The position numbers were made by a program, and so were the translations under genes. A model generated the notes under the pieces. That model saw only the letters and a program-made list of their open reading frames with translations. It was not told the origin of the DNA and searched no databases. From Microbacterium sp. cx-55 (GTDB lineage: Bacteria; Actinomycetota; Actinomycetes; Actinomycetales; Microbacteriaceae): DNA of 64,000 nt. This document shows positions 32,336 to 43,045 of the stretch, piece by piece (within the stretch, counting starts at the first letter, position 1; each line of letters opens with the position of its first letter). The stretch lies in contig NZ_CP088261.1 of NCBI RefSeq assembly GCF_021117345.1, forward strand, positions 682,001-746,000, in the 5' to 3' direction.

Positions 32336-33649
32336 CTATCCGATTCTTTCTCGGCGTCCGAGGATGCCCTGCGGACGGAACAGGAGGATGACGATCAGCA
32401 CGACGAGCGCGCCCACGTACTTGAGGTCGGAGGGGATCCAGAGCGTCGAGACCTCGACGAGCAGACCCACGATGATCGAGCCGATCAGGGCGCCGAAGGC
32501 GGTACCGAGACCACCGAGCGTGACGGCCGCGAAGACGAGGAGCAGGATGCTGGTTCCCATGTCCCACTTGATGCCGGGGCGGAAGAAGGCCCACAGCACA
32601 CCCGACAGGCCCGCGAGGGCTGCGGAGACGACCCACACCACTCGGACGACGGCGTCGACGTCGATACCGCTGGCGGCGGCGAGCGACGGGTTGTCGGACA
32701 CGGCCCGCGTCGCGCGCCCGATGCGGGTGCGCATCAGCCAGAACGCGAAGCCCGCGATCACGACGATCGAGACGGCCATGCTCACGACGTCGGTGACGGT
32801 GAGTCGGATGGGGCCGAGCCCGGGGATGGATGCGGAATCACCGCCCGGGAGCTGCTCTGTACCGCCGCCGACGAACATCTGGTAGACGTACCGGAGGGCG
32901 AGCGACAGACCGATCGAGACGATCATCAGCTGGACGGTTCCGAGGCCCTTTCTTCGGAGTGGTCGCCATATTCCGGCATCCATCCCCAATCCGAAGAGCG
33001 CCGACGCGATCACCGCTAGGGGGATCGCGATCCAGATCGGCACGTCGAGGCCCGCGGAGAAGAGGAGTGCGGCGAGAGCGCCGAACGTGACCATCTCGCC
33101 GTGAGCGAAGTTCGAAAGCCCAGTGGTGCCGAACACGAGCGAGACGCCGATCGCGGCGAGCGCGAGCATCAGGCCGAAGTTCAAGCCGTTCACCGTGCGG
33201 GAGATCAGCTGGTCGACGAAGCTCGTCGTCACCCGCTCAGCGGCGGTCAGCGTGAAGTTGCGGGTGATGGTGCTGGTCGCACCGAAGGTGACCTCGACGG
33301 ACGATTCGAAGCCGTCAGGTGCGGTCACGCCGCTGGGCAGCTCGAGGTCGATCGTGTACGGAGTGTCCTTGGTCGGAACGCCGATGCGGAAACTGCCGTT
33401 CTCGGCGGTCGTCGCTTCGCTTTCGAATCCGTCGGCCCCGGTGACGGTTACGGTCGCGTCGGGGATCGGTGCTCCGTCCGTGCGGACGTTACCGGCGATC
33501 GTGTACGGCAGATCCTCCGGGTCGTCGGTCTGCGCGGATGCGGGCGATGCCCAGCCCAGCAGCAGTACGGCGGCGAACAACGCGGCGATCAGCGTTGCGA
33601 TCGCGCGACTCGAGCGGTTGTCAGCGCGCGATGTGCGGGTGATCCCCAC
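32336..33649 (-). CDS. livH: LivH permease with N-terminal signal peptide and carboxypeptidase-regulatory-like domain
   Basis: A 437-residue protein starting at GTG 33649, eight bases after AGGAGG. A signal peptide (about 1-39, ending ASPASA-Q) precedes an extracellular beta-sandwich (about 48-135: YTIAGNVRTDGAPIPDATVT, FRIGVPTKDTPYTIDLELPS), as in carboxypeptidase regulatory-like or SpaA-like folds. The LivH permease follows from about 150: GLMLALAAIGVSLVFGTTGL, NFAHGEMVTFGA, and FRPQGILGRRE at the end. Normal LivH is about 290-310 residues, so the first 145 are extra. They may dock the binding lipoprotein; this is inference. First gene of the operon. Confidence 0.88.
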   Translation of the reverse strand: MGITRTSRADNRSSRAIATLIAALFAAVLLLGWASPASAQTDDPEDLPYTIAGNVRTDGAPIPDATVTVTGADGFESEATTAENGSFRIGVPTKDTPYTIDLELPSGVTAPDGFESSVEVTFGATSTITRNFTLTAAERVTTSFVDQLISRTVNGLNFGLMLALAAIGVSLVFGTTGLSNFAHGEMVTFGALAALLFSAGLDVPIWIAIPLAVIASALFGLGMDAGIWRPLRRKGLGTVQLMIVSIGLSLALRYVYQMFVGGGTEQLPGGDSASIPGLGPIRLTVTDVVSMAVSIVVIAGFAFWLMRTRIGRATRAVSDNPSLAAASGIDVDAVVRVVWVVSAALAGLSGVLWAFFRPGIKWDMGTSILLLVFAAVTLGGLGTAFGALIGSIIVGLLVEVSTLWIPSDLKYVGALVVLIVILLFRPQGILGRRERIG

Positions 33650-35482
<1,833 letters not shown>

Positions 35483-35553
35483 GTCTGCGAACTTCGGGCG
35501 GCTCCTTCGCGGAGCACCCGCGCGTCGCCCGGGCGCGTCACTACGCTGACGGT

Positions 35554-36261
35554 GTGATCCGCCGCCGTTCGCACCCCGACTCGTCCGTCACGACGACGCG
35601 CGTTGCGGCGTACACGGATGCGGTCTTCGCCATCGCGGCAACGTTGCTGGTCCTCGATCTCACGACCCGCTCGTTCGGCGATCTGAAGAGCAATGCCGAT
35701 CTCGCGGACGCGTTGCTCGACATGTGGCAGCCGGTGCTGACGTTCATCGTCAGCTTCGTGATCCTGAGCCTGATGTGGACGACGCACGTCGCCCAGTTCG
35801 AGTGGATCGCGCGGATCGACGGGCCCGGTATGTGGATCAACAACATCCGGCTGCTGTTCATCGTGCTCGTGCCGTTCACTTCGTCCTTGTCGACGGACTA
35901 CTCGCATTTTCTCCTTGGCCGGATCCTGCTGCCGATCAACTTCTTCTTCGCGATCCTGATGAGTTGGATGCAGTGGGGATGGGCCGTGCGGCGCCGCGAG
36001 ATCCTCACGCCCGGCCTGTCCGCGGCGGAAGCTCGCCGGGGGAGCGGCGCAACGCTCAGCGCACTCATCATCTCGGCCGCGGTCGTCGTCGCGAGTCCGT
36101 GGGTGGGACCGTGGGCATTCTGGCTGTTCCTCGCGGACGGTCTCCTGACCCGCGCCCTCGGCGGTACGCCGGGCGTGCCGGGCCATGAGCGCACGGCCGA
36201 CGCCGGGCCCGCCCGTGAGGACGAGGGCGGCGCCGCACCGGCGCCGGACCCTCGCCCCTGA
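35554..36261 (+). CDS. TMEM175-family (DUF1211) potassium-channel-like protein
   Basis: A 235-residue protein starting at GTG 35554. Six hydrophobic helices are visible. Helix 1 reads RVAAYTDAVFAIAATLLVLDL; the family signature is R-x3-F-S-D, so Phe and Ser are replaced by Tyr and Thr while Arg and Asp remain. WTTHVAQFEWIARID and NNIRLLFIVLVPF are also typical. Bacterial TMEM175 proteins form tetrameric K+-permeable channels. The last about 35 residues are disordered. Confidence 0.8.
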   Translation: MIRRRSHPDSSVTTTRVAAYTDAVFAIAATLLVLDLTTRSFGDLKSNADLADALLDMWQPVLTFIVSFVILSLMWTTHVAQFEWIARIDGPGMWINNIRLLFIVLVPFTSSLSTDYSHFLLGRILLPINFFFAILMSWMQWGWAVRRREILTPGLSAAEARRGSGATLSALIISAAVVVASPWVGPWAFWLFLADGLLTRALGGTPGVPGHERTADAGPAREDEGGAAPAPDPRP

Positions 36262-36263
36262 CG

Positions 36264-37694
36264 TCAGGCCACCGGCGCCAGAGCCGACTCGTCCGCAGCG
36301 GTCGCCGGCACCGGGCGGGCGGCGCGGCCAGCGGGAAGCCACAGCGCGGCCACGGCGGCGATCAGGAGGACAGCTGCCCCGATGAAGACGGCGGGACGCG
36401 CCGCATCCACATACTGGTCCGGCAGCAGCGCGCCGCCCGCACCGACGAAGACCGCGGTCATGACGGCGGTGCCGAGTGCGATGCCGATCTCGCGGACGGT
36501 CGAGTTGACCCCGGATGCGGTCGCGTGATCGACGAGCCCGAGGGTCGCGAGCAGCGCGGTCGCGGACGGGGCGAAGACGAGTCCCATGCCGATCCCCGCG
36601 AGCAGGAACGGCGCGATGAGGACTCCGTAGTCGAGCGTCTCGGAGAGCATGGCGGCGATCCATCCCAGCGCGATCCCCTGGAAGGCGAGACCCGTGACCA
36701 GCAGCGCGCGGGTGCCGATCCGGCCCGAGAAGATGCCGGCGAGTGGCGCGACGAACATCGGGGCGATCGTCCACGGCGTCGTCTGCAGCGCGGCCTCGAA
36801 AGGCGTCGAGCCCTGCACGACCTGCATGTACTGGATCAGGATGAAGATCGCCCCGAAGGTTCCGAAGCTGAACGCGAAGCCGACGACGTTCGTGAGGGTG
36901 AAGGACCGGTCGCGGTAGAGCCGGAGCGGCATGAGCGGCGCCCGGGTGCGCGACTGCCAGAACAGGAAGCCGGCGATGAGGAGGGCACCCGCGACGATCT
37001 CACCGACCACGCTGAAGGACTCCCAGCCGTCATCGTTGCCGCGCACGATCGCGTGGACGAGAGCGAGCACGCCGAGGCCGGCGAGCACCGCGCCGAAGAC
37101 GTCGATCCGCTGCCGGCGCCCGAAGTCGTTGCGCAGCACGAGGAGCGCGAGCGGGATCGCGATGATCGCCACGGGCACGTTCAGCCAGAAGATGGCCTGC
37201 CAGTTCCACCCCTCCATGACCGCGCCGCCGACGAGCGGGCCGACCGCGACGCCGAGGCCCGACACGCCGCCCCAGATGCCGATGGCGAGCGGTCGTCGTG
37301 CGGGCGAGACGCCGCCCGACAGGAGGGCGAGCGAGAGCGGCAGCACGCCGGCACCGCCGAAGCCCTGCACGGCGCGCGCCGCGATGAGCTGCGCGGGGTC
37401 GGTGCTGAGCGCCGCCAGCACGGAGCCGATTCCGAAGATCGCGATGCCGGCGAGGAAGACGGTGCGCCGACCGAAACGGTCGCCGAGGGCCGACGCGATG
37501 AGGATCGTGCTGGCGAACGCGAGGGTGTAGGCGTTGACGAACCACTGCAGCTGCTCGACGCTGGCGCCGAGATCGTCGTGGAGGACGGGGAGGGCGTTGG
37601 TCATCACGAGGTTGTCGAGCGTCGCCATAAACATCGGCAGGGCCGTGGCCGCGACGACGAGTCCGAACGGACGCGGGGAAAGGGGAGTGGACAT
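36264..37694 (-). CDS. DHA2-type MFS multidrug transporter
   Basis: A 476-residue protein starting at ATG 37694 behind CAGGAGACCTC. About fourteen helices, with QLQWFVNAYTLAFA, GDRFGRRTVFLAGI (motif A), RAVQGFGGAGVLPLSLAL, GVSGLGVAVGPLVGG (motif C) and NWQAIFWLNVPVAI. This is the EmrB/QacA group of proton-driven drug exporters. It is divergent from a TetR regulator with two matched operators between the genes, so it is probably repressed by that regulator and induced by its drug ligand. Confidence 0.92.
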   Translation of the reverse strand: MSTPLSPRPFGLVVAATALPMFMATLDNLVMTNALPVLHDDLGASVEQLQWFVNAYTLAFASTILIASALGDRFGRRTVFLAGIAIFGIGSVLAALSTDPAQLIAARAVQGFGGAGVLPLSLALLSGGVSPARRPLAIGIWGGVSGLGVAVGPLVGGAVMEGWNWQAIFWLNVPVAIIAIPLALLVLRNDFGRRQRIDVFGAVLAGLGVLALVHAIVRGNDDGWESFSVVGEIVAGALLIAGFLFWQSRTRAPLMPLRLYRDRSFTLTNVVGFAFSFGTFGAIFILIQYMQVVQGSTPFEAALQTTPWTIAPMFVAPLAGIFSGRIGTRALLVTGLAFQGIALGWIAAMLSETLDYGVLIAPFLLAGIGMGLVFAPSATALLATLGLVDHATASGVNSTVREIGIALGTAVMTAVFVGAGGALLPDQYVDAARPAVFIGAAVLLIAAVAALWLPAGRAARPVPATAADESALAPVA

Positions 37695-37708
37695 GAGGTC
37701 TCCTGTTT

Positions 37709-37724
37709 GTAATCGAATGATTAC
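37709..37724. promoter_or_regulatory. TetR-type operator 1
   Basis: GTAATC-GAAT-GATTAC is a perfect 6-bp inverted repeat in the divergent mfs/tetR gap, 15 bp upstream of the transporter ATG. A second copy lies 34 bp away. Confidence 0.8.
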
Positions 37725-37742
37725 TTGACGAGAGTGACTGTA

Positions 37743-37758
37743 GTAATCGACTGATAAC
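37743..37758. promoter_or_regulatory. TetR-type operator 2
   Basis: GTAATC-GACT-GATAAC repeats operator 1 with one mismatch. It directly abuts the first possible ATG of the tetR gene at 37759, so binding there would block the regulator's own expression. Confidence 0.78.
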
Positions 37759-38376
37759 ATGTCAACCATGACTGCGACGGATGCCGCAAAGCCGCGGCTG
37801 AGCTCCGAGGAACGCCGGGCCCAGATTCTTGAGGCGGCGATCGCGGTGTTCGGGGCGAAGGGGTACGTGGGCACCACGACCGACGACATCGCCCGTGCCG
37901 CATCCGTGTCGCAGCCCTACGTCGTCCGCCTGTTCGGGAGCAAGGAGCGCCTGTTCCTCGACGTGCTCGATGACGCCCTCGGGCAGCTCTTCGCGGCCTT
38001 CGAACGCGCCGCCGCCGGCAACCCCGATGAGCCGCTCGAACAGCGACTCGGGCACGAGTACATCGGCCTCCTGCAGACCCGCGGTCTGCATCAGACCCTC
38101 TCGCACGCCTTCCTCCTGGGTGCGCACCCGGTGATCGGGCCGCGCGCGCGTGACGGTTTCGCGCGGGTCTGGCAGTACGTGCGAGATCTCGGGATGTCGG
38201 CCGAGCGCGCGCAGGAGTTCATCGCGCAGGGGATGATGCTCAACACGCTGATCGGACTGCGGATGGCCGACGATGACGGCAACGATCCCCGGGTGACCGA
38301 TCTGTTCACCGCGTGCTTCCCCACGGAGAAGGCGGTCGTCCTCCGCCTCGCGCCCCGTGTCGACGAGCCCTGGTGA
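37759..38376 (+). CDS. TetR family transcriptional regulator
   Basis: A 205-residue protein. N-terminal helix-turn-helix: RAQILEAAIAVFGAKGYVGTTTDDIARAASVSQPYVVRLFGSKE in one run at about 20-63. The ligand-binding part includes LHQTLSHAFLLGAHPVIG. It probably represses the divergent MFS exporter and itself at the two GTAATC operators. ATG 37759 touches operator 2 and has no RBS. ATG 37768 (MTATDAAKPR) is the alternative; a leaderless transcript is possible. Confidence 0.92.
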   Translation: MSTMTATDAAKPRLSSEERRAQILEAAIAVFGAKGYVGTTTDDIARAASVSQPYVVRLFGSKERLFLDVLDDALGQLFAAFERAAAGNPDEPLEQRLGHEYIGLLQTRGLHQTLSHAFLLGAHPVIGPRARDGFARVWQYVRDLGMSAERAQEFIAQGMMLNTLIGLRMADDDGNDPRVTDLFTACFPTEKAVVLRLAPRVDEPW

Positions 38377-38422
38377 CCCGCCCGTCGCTGTCGTCCCCGG
38401 CGGCTAGGCTGGAGGGGTGAGC

Positions 38423-39538
38423 ATGGAGATCGAGATCGGACGCGCCAAGCGCGCTCGCCGCGCGTACACCTTCGATGACATCGCGGTCGTGCCCTCCCGG
38501 CGCACGCGCAATCCCGAAGACGTCTCCACGCACTGGTCGATCGACGCGTTCAGCTTCGACATCCCGGTCCTGGGTGCGCCGATGGACTCCGTGGTCAGCC
38601 CCCGGACGGCCATCATGCTCGGCCAGCTCGGCGGGCTCGGCGTGCTCGACCTCGAGGGCCTGTGGACTCGCTACGACGACCCCGAGCCCTTCCTCGCCGA
38701 GATCGCCGGCCTCCCGGGCGCCGACGCGACGCGCCGGATGCAGCAGCTCTACACCGAGCCGATCAAGCCGGAGCTGGTGCGCGACCGCCTGGCCGAGATC
38801 CGCGCCGCGGGCGTGACGGTCGCCGGGTCCCTGACTCCGCAGCGCACGGCCGAGCTCTACGAGACCGTCGTCGCGACGGGCGTCGATCTCTTCGTCATCC
38901 GGGGCACCACGGTGTCGGCCGAGCACGTCTCGTCGGTTGCCGCGCCCCTGAATCTCAAGAAGTTCATCTACGACCTCGACGTGCCGGTCATCGTGGGCGG
39001 CGCCGGCACCTACACGGCCGCGCTGCACCTCATGCGCACGGGCGCGGCGGGGGTGCTCGTCGGATTCGGCGGCGGCGCGGCGTCGACGACCCGCGCGACG
39101 ACCGGCATCCACGCACCCATGGCGACGGCGGTCGCCGATGTGGCCGGCGCGCGACGCGACTACCTCGACGAGTCCGGCGGGCGCTACGTGCACGTCATCG
39201 CCGACGGCGGAGTCGGCACTTCCGGCGACATCGTGAAGGCCCTCGCGATGGGCGCCGACGCCGTCATGCTCGGGGTGGCGCTCGCACGCGCGACCGACGC
39301 CCCGGGGCGCGGGTTCCACTGGGGCCCGGAGTCACATCACCCTCGTCTTCCCCGCGGTCACCGCGTGCAGGTCGAGCAGGTCGGCTCGCTCGAAGAGGTG
39401 CTGTACGGCCCCGCGCGGGTCGCCGACGGCACCGCCAACCTGATCGGCGCGCTCCGCAAGTCGATGGCGACGACCGGCTACTCCGACCTGAAGGAGTTCC
39501 AGCGGGTCGAAGTGGTTGTCGCGCCCTACGGCCGCTGA
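38423..39538 (+). CDS. GuaB3 family IMP dehydrogenase-related protein
   Basis: A 371-residue protein starting at ATG 38423, seven bases after GGAGGG; a GTG six bases earlier is too close to the RBS. MEIEIGRAKRARRAYTFDDIAVVPSRR cut at its start is the GuaB3 opening. The barrel has GAPMDSVVSPRTA and VIADGGVGTSGDIVKALAMGADAVMLG. CBS domains are absent, and the GSICTTR-type catalytic Cys loop is replaced by FGGGAASTTRATTG. Actinobacterial GuaB3 lacks proven IMPDH activity and may be regulatory. It precedes SURF1. Confidence 0.9.
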   Translation: MEIEIGRAKRARRAYTFDDIAVVPSRRTRNPEDVSTHWSIDAFSFDIPVLGAPMDSVVSPRTAIMLGQLGGLGVLDLEGLWTRYDDPEPFLAEIAGLPGADATRRMQQLYTEPIKPELVRDRLAEIRAAGVTVAGSLTPQRTAELYETVVATGVDLFVIRGTTVSAEHVSSVAAPLNLKKFIYDLDVPVIVGGAGTYTAALHLMRTGAAGVLVGFGGGAASTTRATTGIHAPMATAVADVAGARRDYLDESGGRYVHVIADGGVGTSGDIVKALAMGADAVMLGVALARATDAPGRGFHWGPESHHPRLPRGHRVQVEQVGSLEEVLYGPARVADGTANLIGALRKSMATTGYSDLKEFQRVEVVVAPYGR

Positions 39539-39545
39539 GAACGCG

Positions 39546-40370
39546 ATGACGTCCGTGGACGAGCAGAACCGGGCGGCATCCGTGCCCGAGGTCTTTCCGC
39601 CGACGCTGCGCGAAGTGATGCTGCGGCCGAAGTGGATCGGCGTGCTGCTGCTGTGCCTCGTCGTCGCCGGCATCTTCGCCTGGCTCGGTCAGTGGCAGCT
39701 CGCGCGCGCGATCGACACGGCACCGCGCGAAGAGGGCGCGACCGAGCAGGTCATGCCCCTCGCAGACGTCGTGACGCCGGGGTCCTATCTGAGTGATCCT
39801 CTCGTGGGTCAGCGGATTGAGGTCTCCGGATCGTTCGTCGCCGACGACTTCATCGTGGTCTCCTCGCGCTTCAACGACGGCGAAGAGGGGTTCTGGGTCA
39901 CCGGCCAGTTGCGCACGGATGATGCCGAGCCGACCTCGATCGCCGTCGCGGTGGGCTGGGCCGAAACGCGGGAGCAGGCGGATGCCGCCGCCGCCGCGCT
40001 GAACGCCGACGCCCCGGCGAACCTCGAGGTGACGGGGAGGCTGATCCCCGACGAGGGCCCCGTACCGCCCTCGAGCGGTGCGGACCCGACCGACATGACG
40101 CGCATGTCTCCCGCGGCGCTCCTCAGCCGCTGGCACGACGCCGTCGACCTGAACGTCTATCGCCAGTTCGTGGTGGCCGATGATCCCTTCGGCGGGCTCG
40201 TCGACATCCACTCGCCGGCTCCGGATGCAGGAGCCTCGGTCAACTGGCTGAACATCTTCTACGCCGCCGAATGGGTGGTGTTCGCCGGTTTCGCGTTCTA
40301 CTTCTGGTATCGCCTCGCGAAGGACGAGTGGGAGAAGGAACTCGAGCTTCTCGAAGACGAGACTGCCTGA
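39546..40370 (+). CDS. SURF1 family protein (cytochrome oxidase assembly)
   Basis: A 274-residue protein starting at ATG 39546 (MTSVDEQNR), seven bases after the GuaB3 stop. Two membrane helices (about 30-48, WIGVLLLCLVVAGIFAWLG, and about 235-255, FYAAEWVVFAGFAFYFWY) flank an extracytoplasmic domain. GQWQLARAID and the penultimate NWLNIFYAAEW are SURF1 hallmarks. It assists heme a insertion into aa3-type oxidase. No oxidase genes are nearby. Confidence 0.9.
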   Translation: MTSVDEQNRAASVPEVFPPTLREVMLRPKWIGVLLLCLVVAGIFAWLGQWQLARAIDTAPREEGATEQVMPLADVVTPGSYLSDPLVGQRIEVSGSFVADDFIVVSSRFNDGEEGFWVTGQLRTDDAEPTSIAVAVGWAETREQADAAAAALNADAPANLEVTGRLIPDEGPVPPSSGADPTDMTRMSPAALLSRWHDAVDLNVYRQFVVADDPFGGLVDIHSPAPDAGASVNWLNIFYAAEWVVFAGFAFYFWYRLAKDEWEKELELLEDETA

Positions 40371-40438
40371 CCCGCACCCTCTCCGGGGTGGCGCGGGCGG
40401 GGCGGATGCGGCGAACCGCCGCGGGTAGGATGGACTCC

Positions 40439-40921
40439 ATGCCTCAGCCGAAACTCGCCACCTTCCCGGCGATCCGCGGGGCGCTGCGGTTCTATCAGAT
40501 CTGCTCGATCATCACGGGCGTCGGACTGCTCCTGCTGGTCACCGAGATGATCCTGAAGTACACGCCGCTCGCGGTCGAGGTCTTCGCCGGAGGATCGGGC
40601 GGGGCCCTGTGGCTCGCTCCGGTCATCGCCGGTCCCGAAGGCGAGCTCGTGTCGACCGGCGACGGGGTCAACCTGTCGCTCGCGATCCTCATCATCCACG
40701 GCTGGTTCTATGTCGTGTACCTGTTCGCCTGCTTCCGCGTGTGGAGCCTGATGCGCTGGCCGTTCTGGCGTTTCCTGCTGCTCGCCGCCGGCGGTGTCGT
40801 TCCCTTCCTGTCCTTCGTCATGGAGTGGTTCGTCGCCCGTGACGTGAAGCACTACCTCGCCGTCCGCGAAGCGGCCGAGGCCGTTCCCGCATCCGCCGCC
40901 GCTACAGAGAGTCCCCGGTGA
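40439..40921 (+). CDS. DUF3817 domain-containing membrane protein
   Basis: A 160-residue protein starting at ATG 40439, seven bases after an AGGATGG RBS; ATG 40430 is an alternative. Three hydrophobic segments are visible: [39 protein letters not shown], and [19 protein letters not shown]. The positions of RFY, HGW and [10 protein letters not shown] match DUF3817, which is often encoded beside guaA in actinobacteria. Function unknown. The stop overlaps the guaA GTG. Confidence 0.85.
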   Translation: MPQPKLATFPAIRGALRFYQICSIITGVGLLLLVTEMILKYTPLAVEVFAGGSGGALWLAPVIAGPEGELVSTGDGVNLSLAILIIHGWFYVVYLFACFRVWSLMRWPFWRFLLLAAGGVVPFLSFVMEWFVARDVKHYLAVREAAEAVPASAAATESPR

Positions 40922-42498
40922 CCGAGCAGACCGAAACTTCCCAGCGTCCCGTCCTGGTCGTCGACTTCGGGGCGCAGTACGCCCAGTTGATCGCGCGCCG
41001 CGTCCGCGAAGCGGGCGTCTACAGCGAGATCGTGCCGCACACCGCGTCGGCCGCCGAGATCGCGGCGAAGAACCCGGTCGGCATCATCCTCTCCGGTGGG
41101 CCCTCGTCGGTGTACGAAGAGGGTGCTCCGAACCTCGACGGCGGCGTCTTCGAGCTCGGAGTTCCGACCCTCGGCATCTGCTACGGCTTCCAGGTCATGG
41201 CCCGCGCCCTCGGCGGCGACGTGGCCAACACGGGCTTGCGCGAATACGGGGCGACCGACGCCACGATCCTCACCGAGGGAACCCTCATGCAGGGTCAGCC
41301 GGTCGAGCAGAACGTGTGGATGAGTCACGGCGATCAGGTCTCGCGCGCGCCCGAGGGCTTCGACGTGCTCGCTCGCACCGGCGCGACGGCAGTTGCCGCG
41401 TTCGCGAACGACGCGCGCGGCTTCTACGGCGTGCAGTGGCACCCCGAGGTCAAGCACTCGGACTATGGCCAGTCGCTGCTGGAGAACTTCCTGCACAGGG
41501 CCGCCGGCCTGCCCGCCGACTGGAACAGCGGCAACGTGATCGCCGAGCAGGTCGAACGCATCCGGGCGCAGGTCGGTAGCGCTCGTGTCATCTCCGCCCT
41601 CTCCGGCGGCGTGGACTCCGCGGTCTCGACGGCGCTCGTGCACGAGGCCGTGGGCGACCAGCTCACCGCGATCTTCGTCGACCACGGTCTACTGCGGAAG
41701 GGCGAGCGCGAGCAGGTCGAGAACGACTACGTCGCCTCGACCGGCGTGCGCCTGATCACGATCGACGCGCGCGAGCAGTTCCTGACGGCGCTTGCGGGTG
41801 TCAGCGATCCCGAGCAGAAGCGCAAGATCATCGGGCGGGAGTTCATTCGCTCGTTCGAGGCCGCGGAGCGCGAGCTCGTCGCCGAGGCGGCGGCCGACGG
41901 AGAACCCATCCGCTTCCTCGTGCAGGGCACGCTGTATCCGGATGTGGTGGAGTCGGGCGGCGGCACGGGCACGGCGAACATCAAGAGCCACCACAACGTG
42001 GGCGGGCTTCCCGAAGACCTGCAGTTCGAGCTCGTCGAGCCGCTGCGCACCCTGTTCAAGGACGAGGTCCGCGCGATCGGGCGCGAACTCGGCCTGCCGG
42101 AGGAGATCGTCGGCCGTCAGCCGTTTCCGGGGCCCGGCCTCGGCATCCGGATCGTCGGTGAGGTCACCGCTGACCGCCTCGAGATTCTGCGTGAGGCCGA
42201 TGCCATCGCCCGGGCCGAACTGACCAAGGCCGGCCTCGACAACGAGATCTGGCAGTGCCCGGTGGTGCTGCTGGCGGACGTCCGCTCGGTGGGCGTGCAG
42301 GGCGACGGCCGCACCTACGGTCACCCGATCGTGCTGCGTCCCGTCTCCAGCGAAGACGCCATGACCGCCGACTGGACGCGTCTGCCCTACGACGTGCTCT
42401 CCAAAATCTCGAACCGCATCACGAACGAGGTCCGCGACGTCAACCGCGTGGTGCTCGACGTCACGTCGAAGCCGCCGGGGACCATCGAGTGGGAGTGA
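40918..42498 (+). CDS. guaA: GMP synthase (glutamine-hydrolysing)
   Basis: A 526-residue protein starting at GTG 40918. The class I amidotransferase has [18 protein letters not shown], catalytic Cys88 in LGICYGFQ and the QWHPEV His/Glu pair. The ATP pyrophosphatase has [15 protein letters not shown], and the C-terminal dimerisation domain has [17 protein letters not shown] and KPPGTIEWE. It converts XMP to GMP and completes the pathway begun by guaB about 7 kb upstream. A TTCG-loop hairpin follows. Confidence 0.97.
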   Translation: MTEQTETSQRPVLVVDFGAQYAQLIARRVREAGVYSEIVPHTASAAEIAAKNPVGIILSGGPSSVYEEGAPNLDGGVFELGVPTLGICYGFQVMARALGGDVANTGLREYGATDATILTEGTLMQGQPVEQNVWMSHGDQVSRAPEGFDVLARTGATAVAAFANDARGFYGVQWHPEVKHSDYGQSLLENFLHRAAGLPADWNSGNVIAEQVERIRAQVGSARVISALSGGVDSAVSTALVHEAVGDQLTAIFVDHGLLRKGEREQVENDYVASTGVRLITIDAREQFLTALAGVSDPEQKRKIIGREFIRSFEAAERELVAEAAADGEPIRFLVQGTLYPDVVESGGGTGTANIKSHHNVGGLPEDLQFELVEPLRTLFKDEVRAIGRELGLPEEIVGRQPFPGPGLGIRIVGEVTADRLEILREADAIARAELTKAGLDNEIWQCPVVLLADVRSVGVQGDGRTYGHPIVLRPVSSEDAMTADWTRLPYDVLSKISNRITNEVRDVNRVVLDVTSKPPGTIEWE

Positions 42499-42506
42499 CC
42501 CTCCCT

Positions 42507-42522
42507 CCCGCCTTCGGGCGGG
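42507..42522 (+). terminator. TTCG-loop hairpin after guaA
   Basis: CCCGCC-TTCG-GGCGGG, nine bases past the guaA stop. There is no T tract, so termination may be partial or the stem may protect the mRNA end. Confidence 0.5.
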
Positions 42523-42595
42523 GCTCGGCACCGGGCGCACCCCGCCGGGTGCTGCTCTGCGTGAGCGGACGTTCGTCGTGCGCCGGAGCGCGCCG

Positions 42596-43045
42596 ATGAG
42601 CGCACGGTTCATCCGTCCCACGCGGGTCGACGCGGCGTTCAACGCCGTCGTCGGGTTCTCGACCCGCATCGGGTTGCCTCTCGCGGGGAGCCGCGTGCTG
42701 GCGGTACGAGGGCGTTCCAGCGGCGAATGGCGCACGACCCCGGTGAATCCTTTGCGCGTCGGCGGTGCGGAGTACCTCGTCGCACCCCGCGGGCATGCGC
42801 AGTGGGTGCGCAACATCCGTGTCTCCGGAGGTGGCGAGCTGCGCGCCGGACGGCGGGCGGTGGCATTCCGTGCGGTCGAGGTGGCGGATGTCGACAAGCC
42901 GCCGATCCTGCGCGCCTACCTGAAGGCGTGGGCCTGGGAGGTCGGACGCTTTTTCGAGGGCGTCGACGCGAACTCGCCGGATGAGCGTCTGTCGGAGATC
43001 GCGCCGGGCTTCCCGGTGTTCCGGATCGAACGCGCCGGATCGTGA
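42596..43045 (+). CDS. Nitroreductase/deazaflavin-dependent (Ddn-like) family protein
   Basis: A 149-residue protein starting at ATG 42596 (MSARFIRPTRVDAA). The small split-barrel fold features VLAVRGRSSGEWRTTPVNPL, VAPRGHAQWVRNIRVSGGGEL and FFEGVDANSPDE match the Ddn/F420-dependent family (PF04075). Such proteins reduce substrates with F420H2 or bind it. It overlaps the following glycosyltransferase by four bases. Whether this organism makes F420 is not shown here. Confidence 0.8.
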   Translation: MSARFIRPTRVDAAFNAVVGFSTRIGLPLAGSRVLAVRGRSSGEWRTTPVNPLRVGGAEYLVAPRGHAQWVRNIRVSGGGELRAGRRAVAFRAVEVADVDKPPILRAYLKAWAWEVGRFFEGVDANSPDERLSEIAPGFPVFRIERAGS

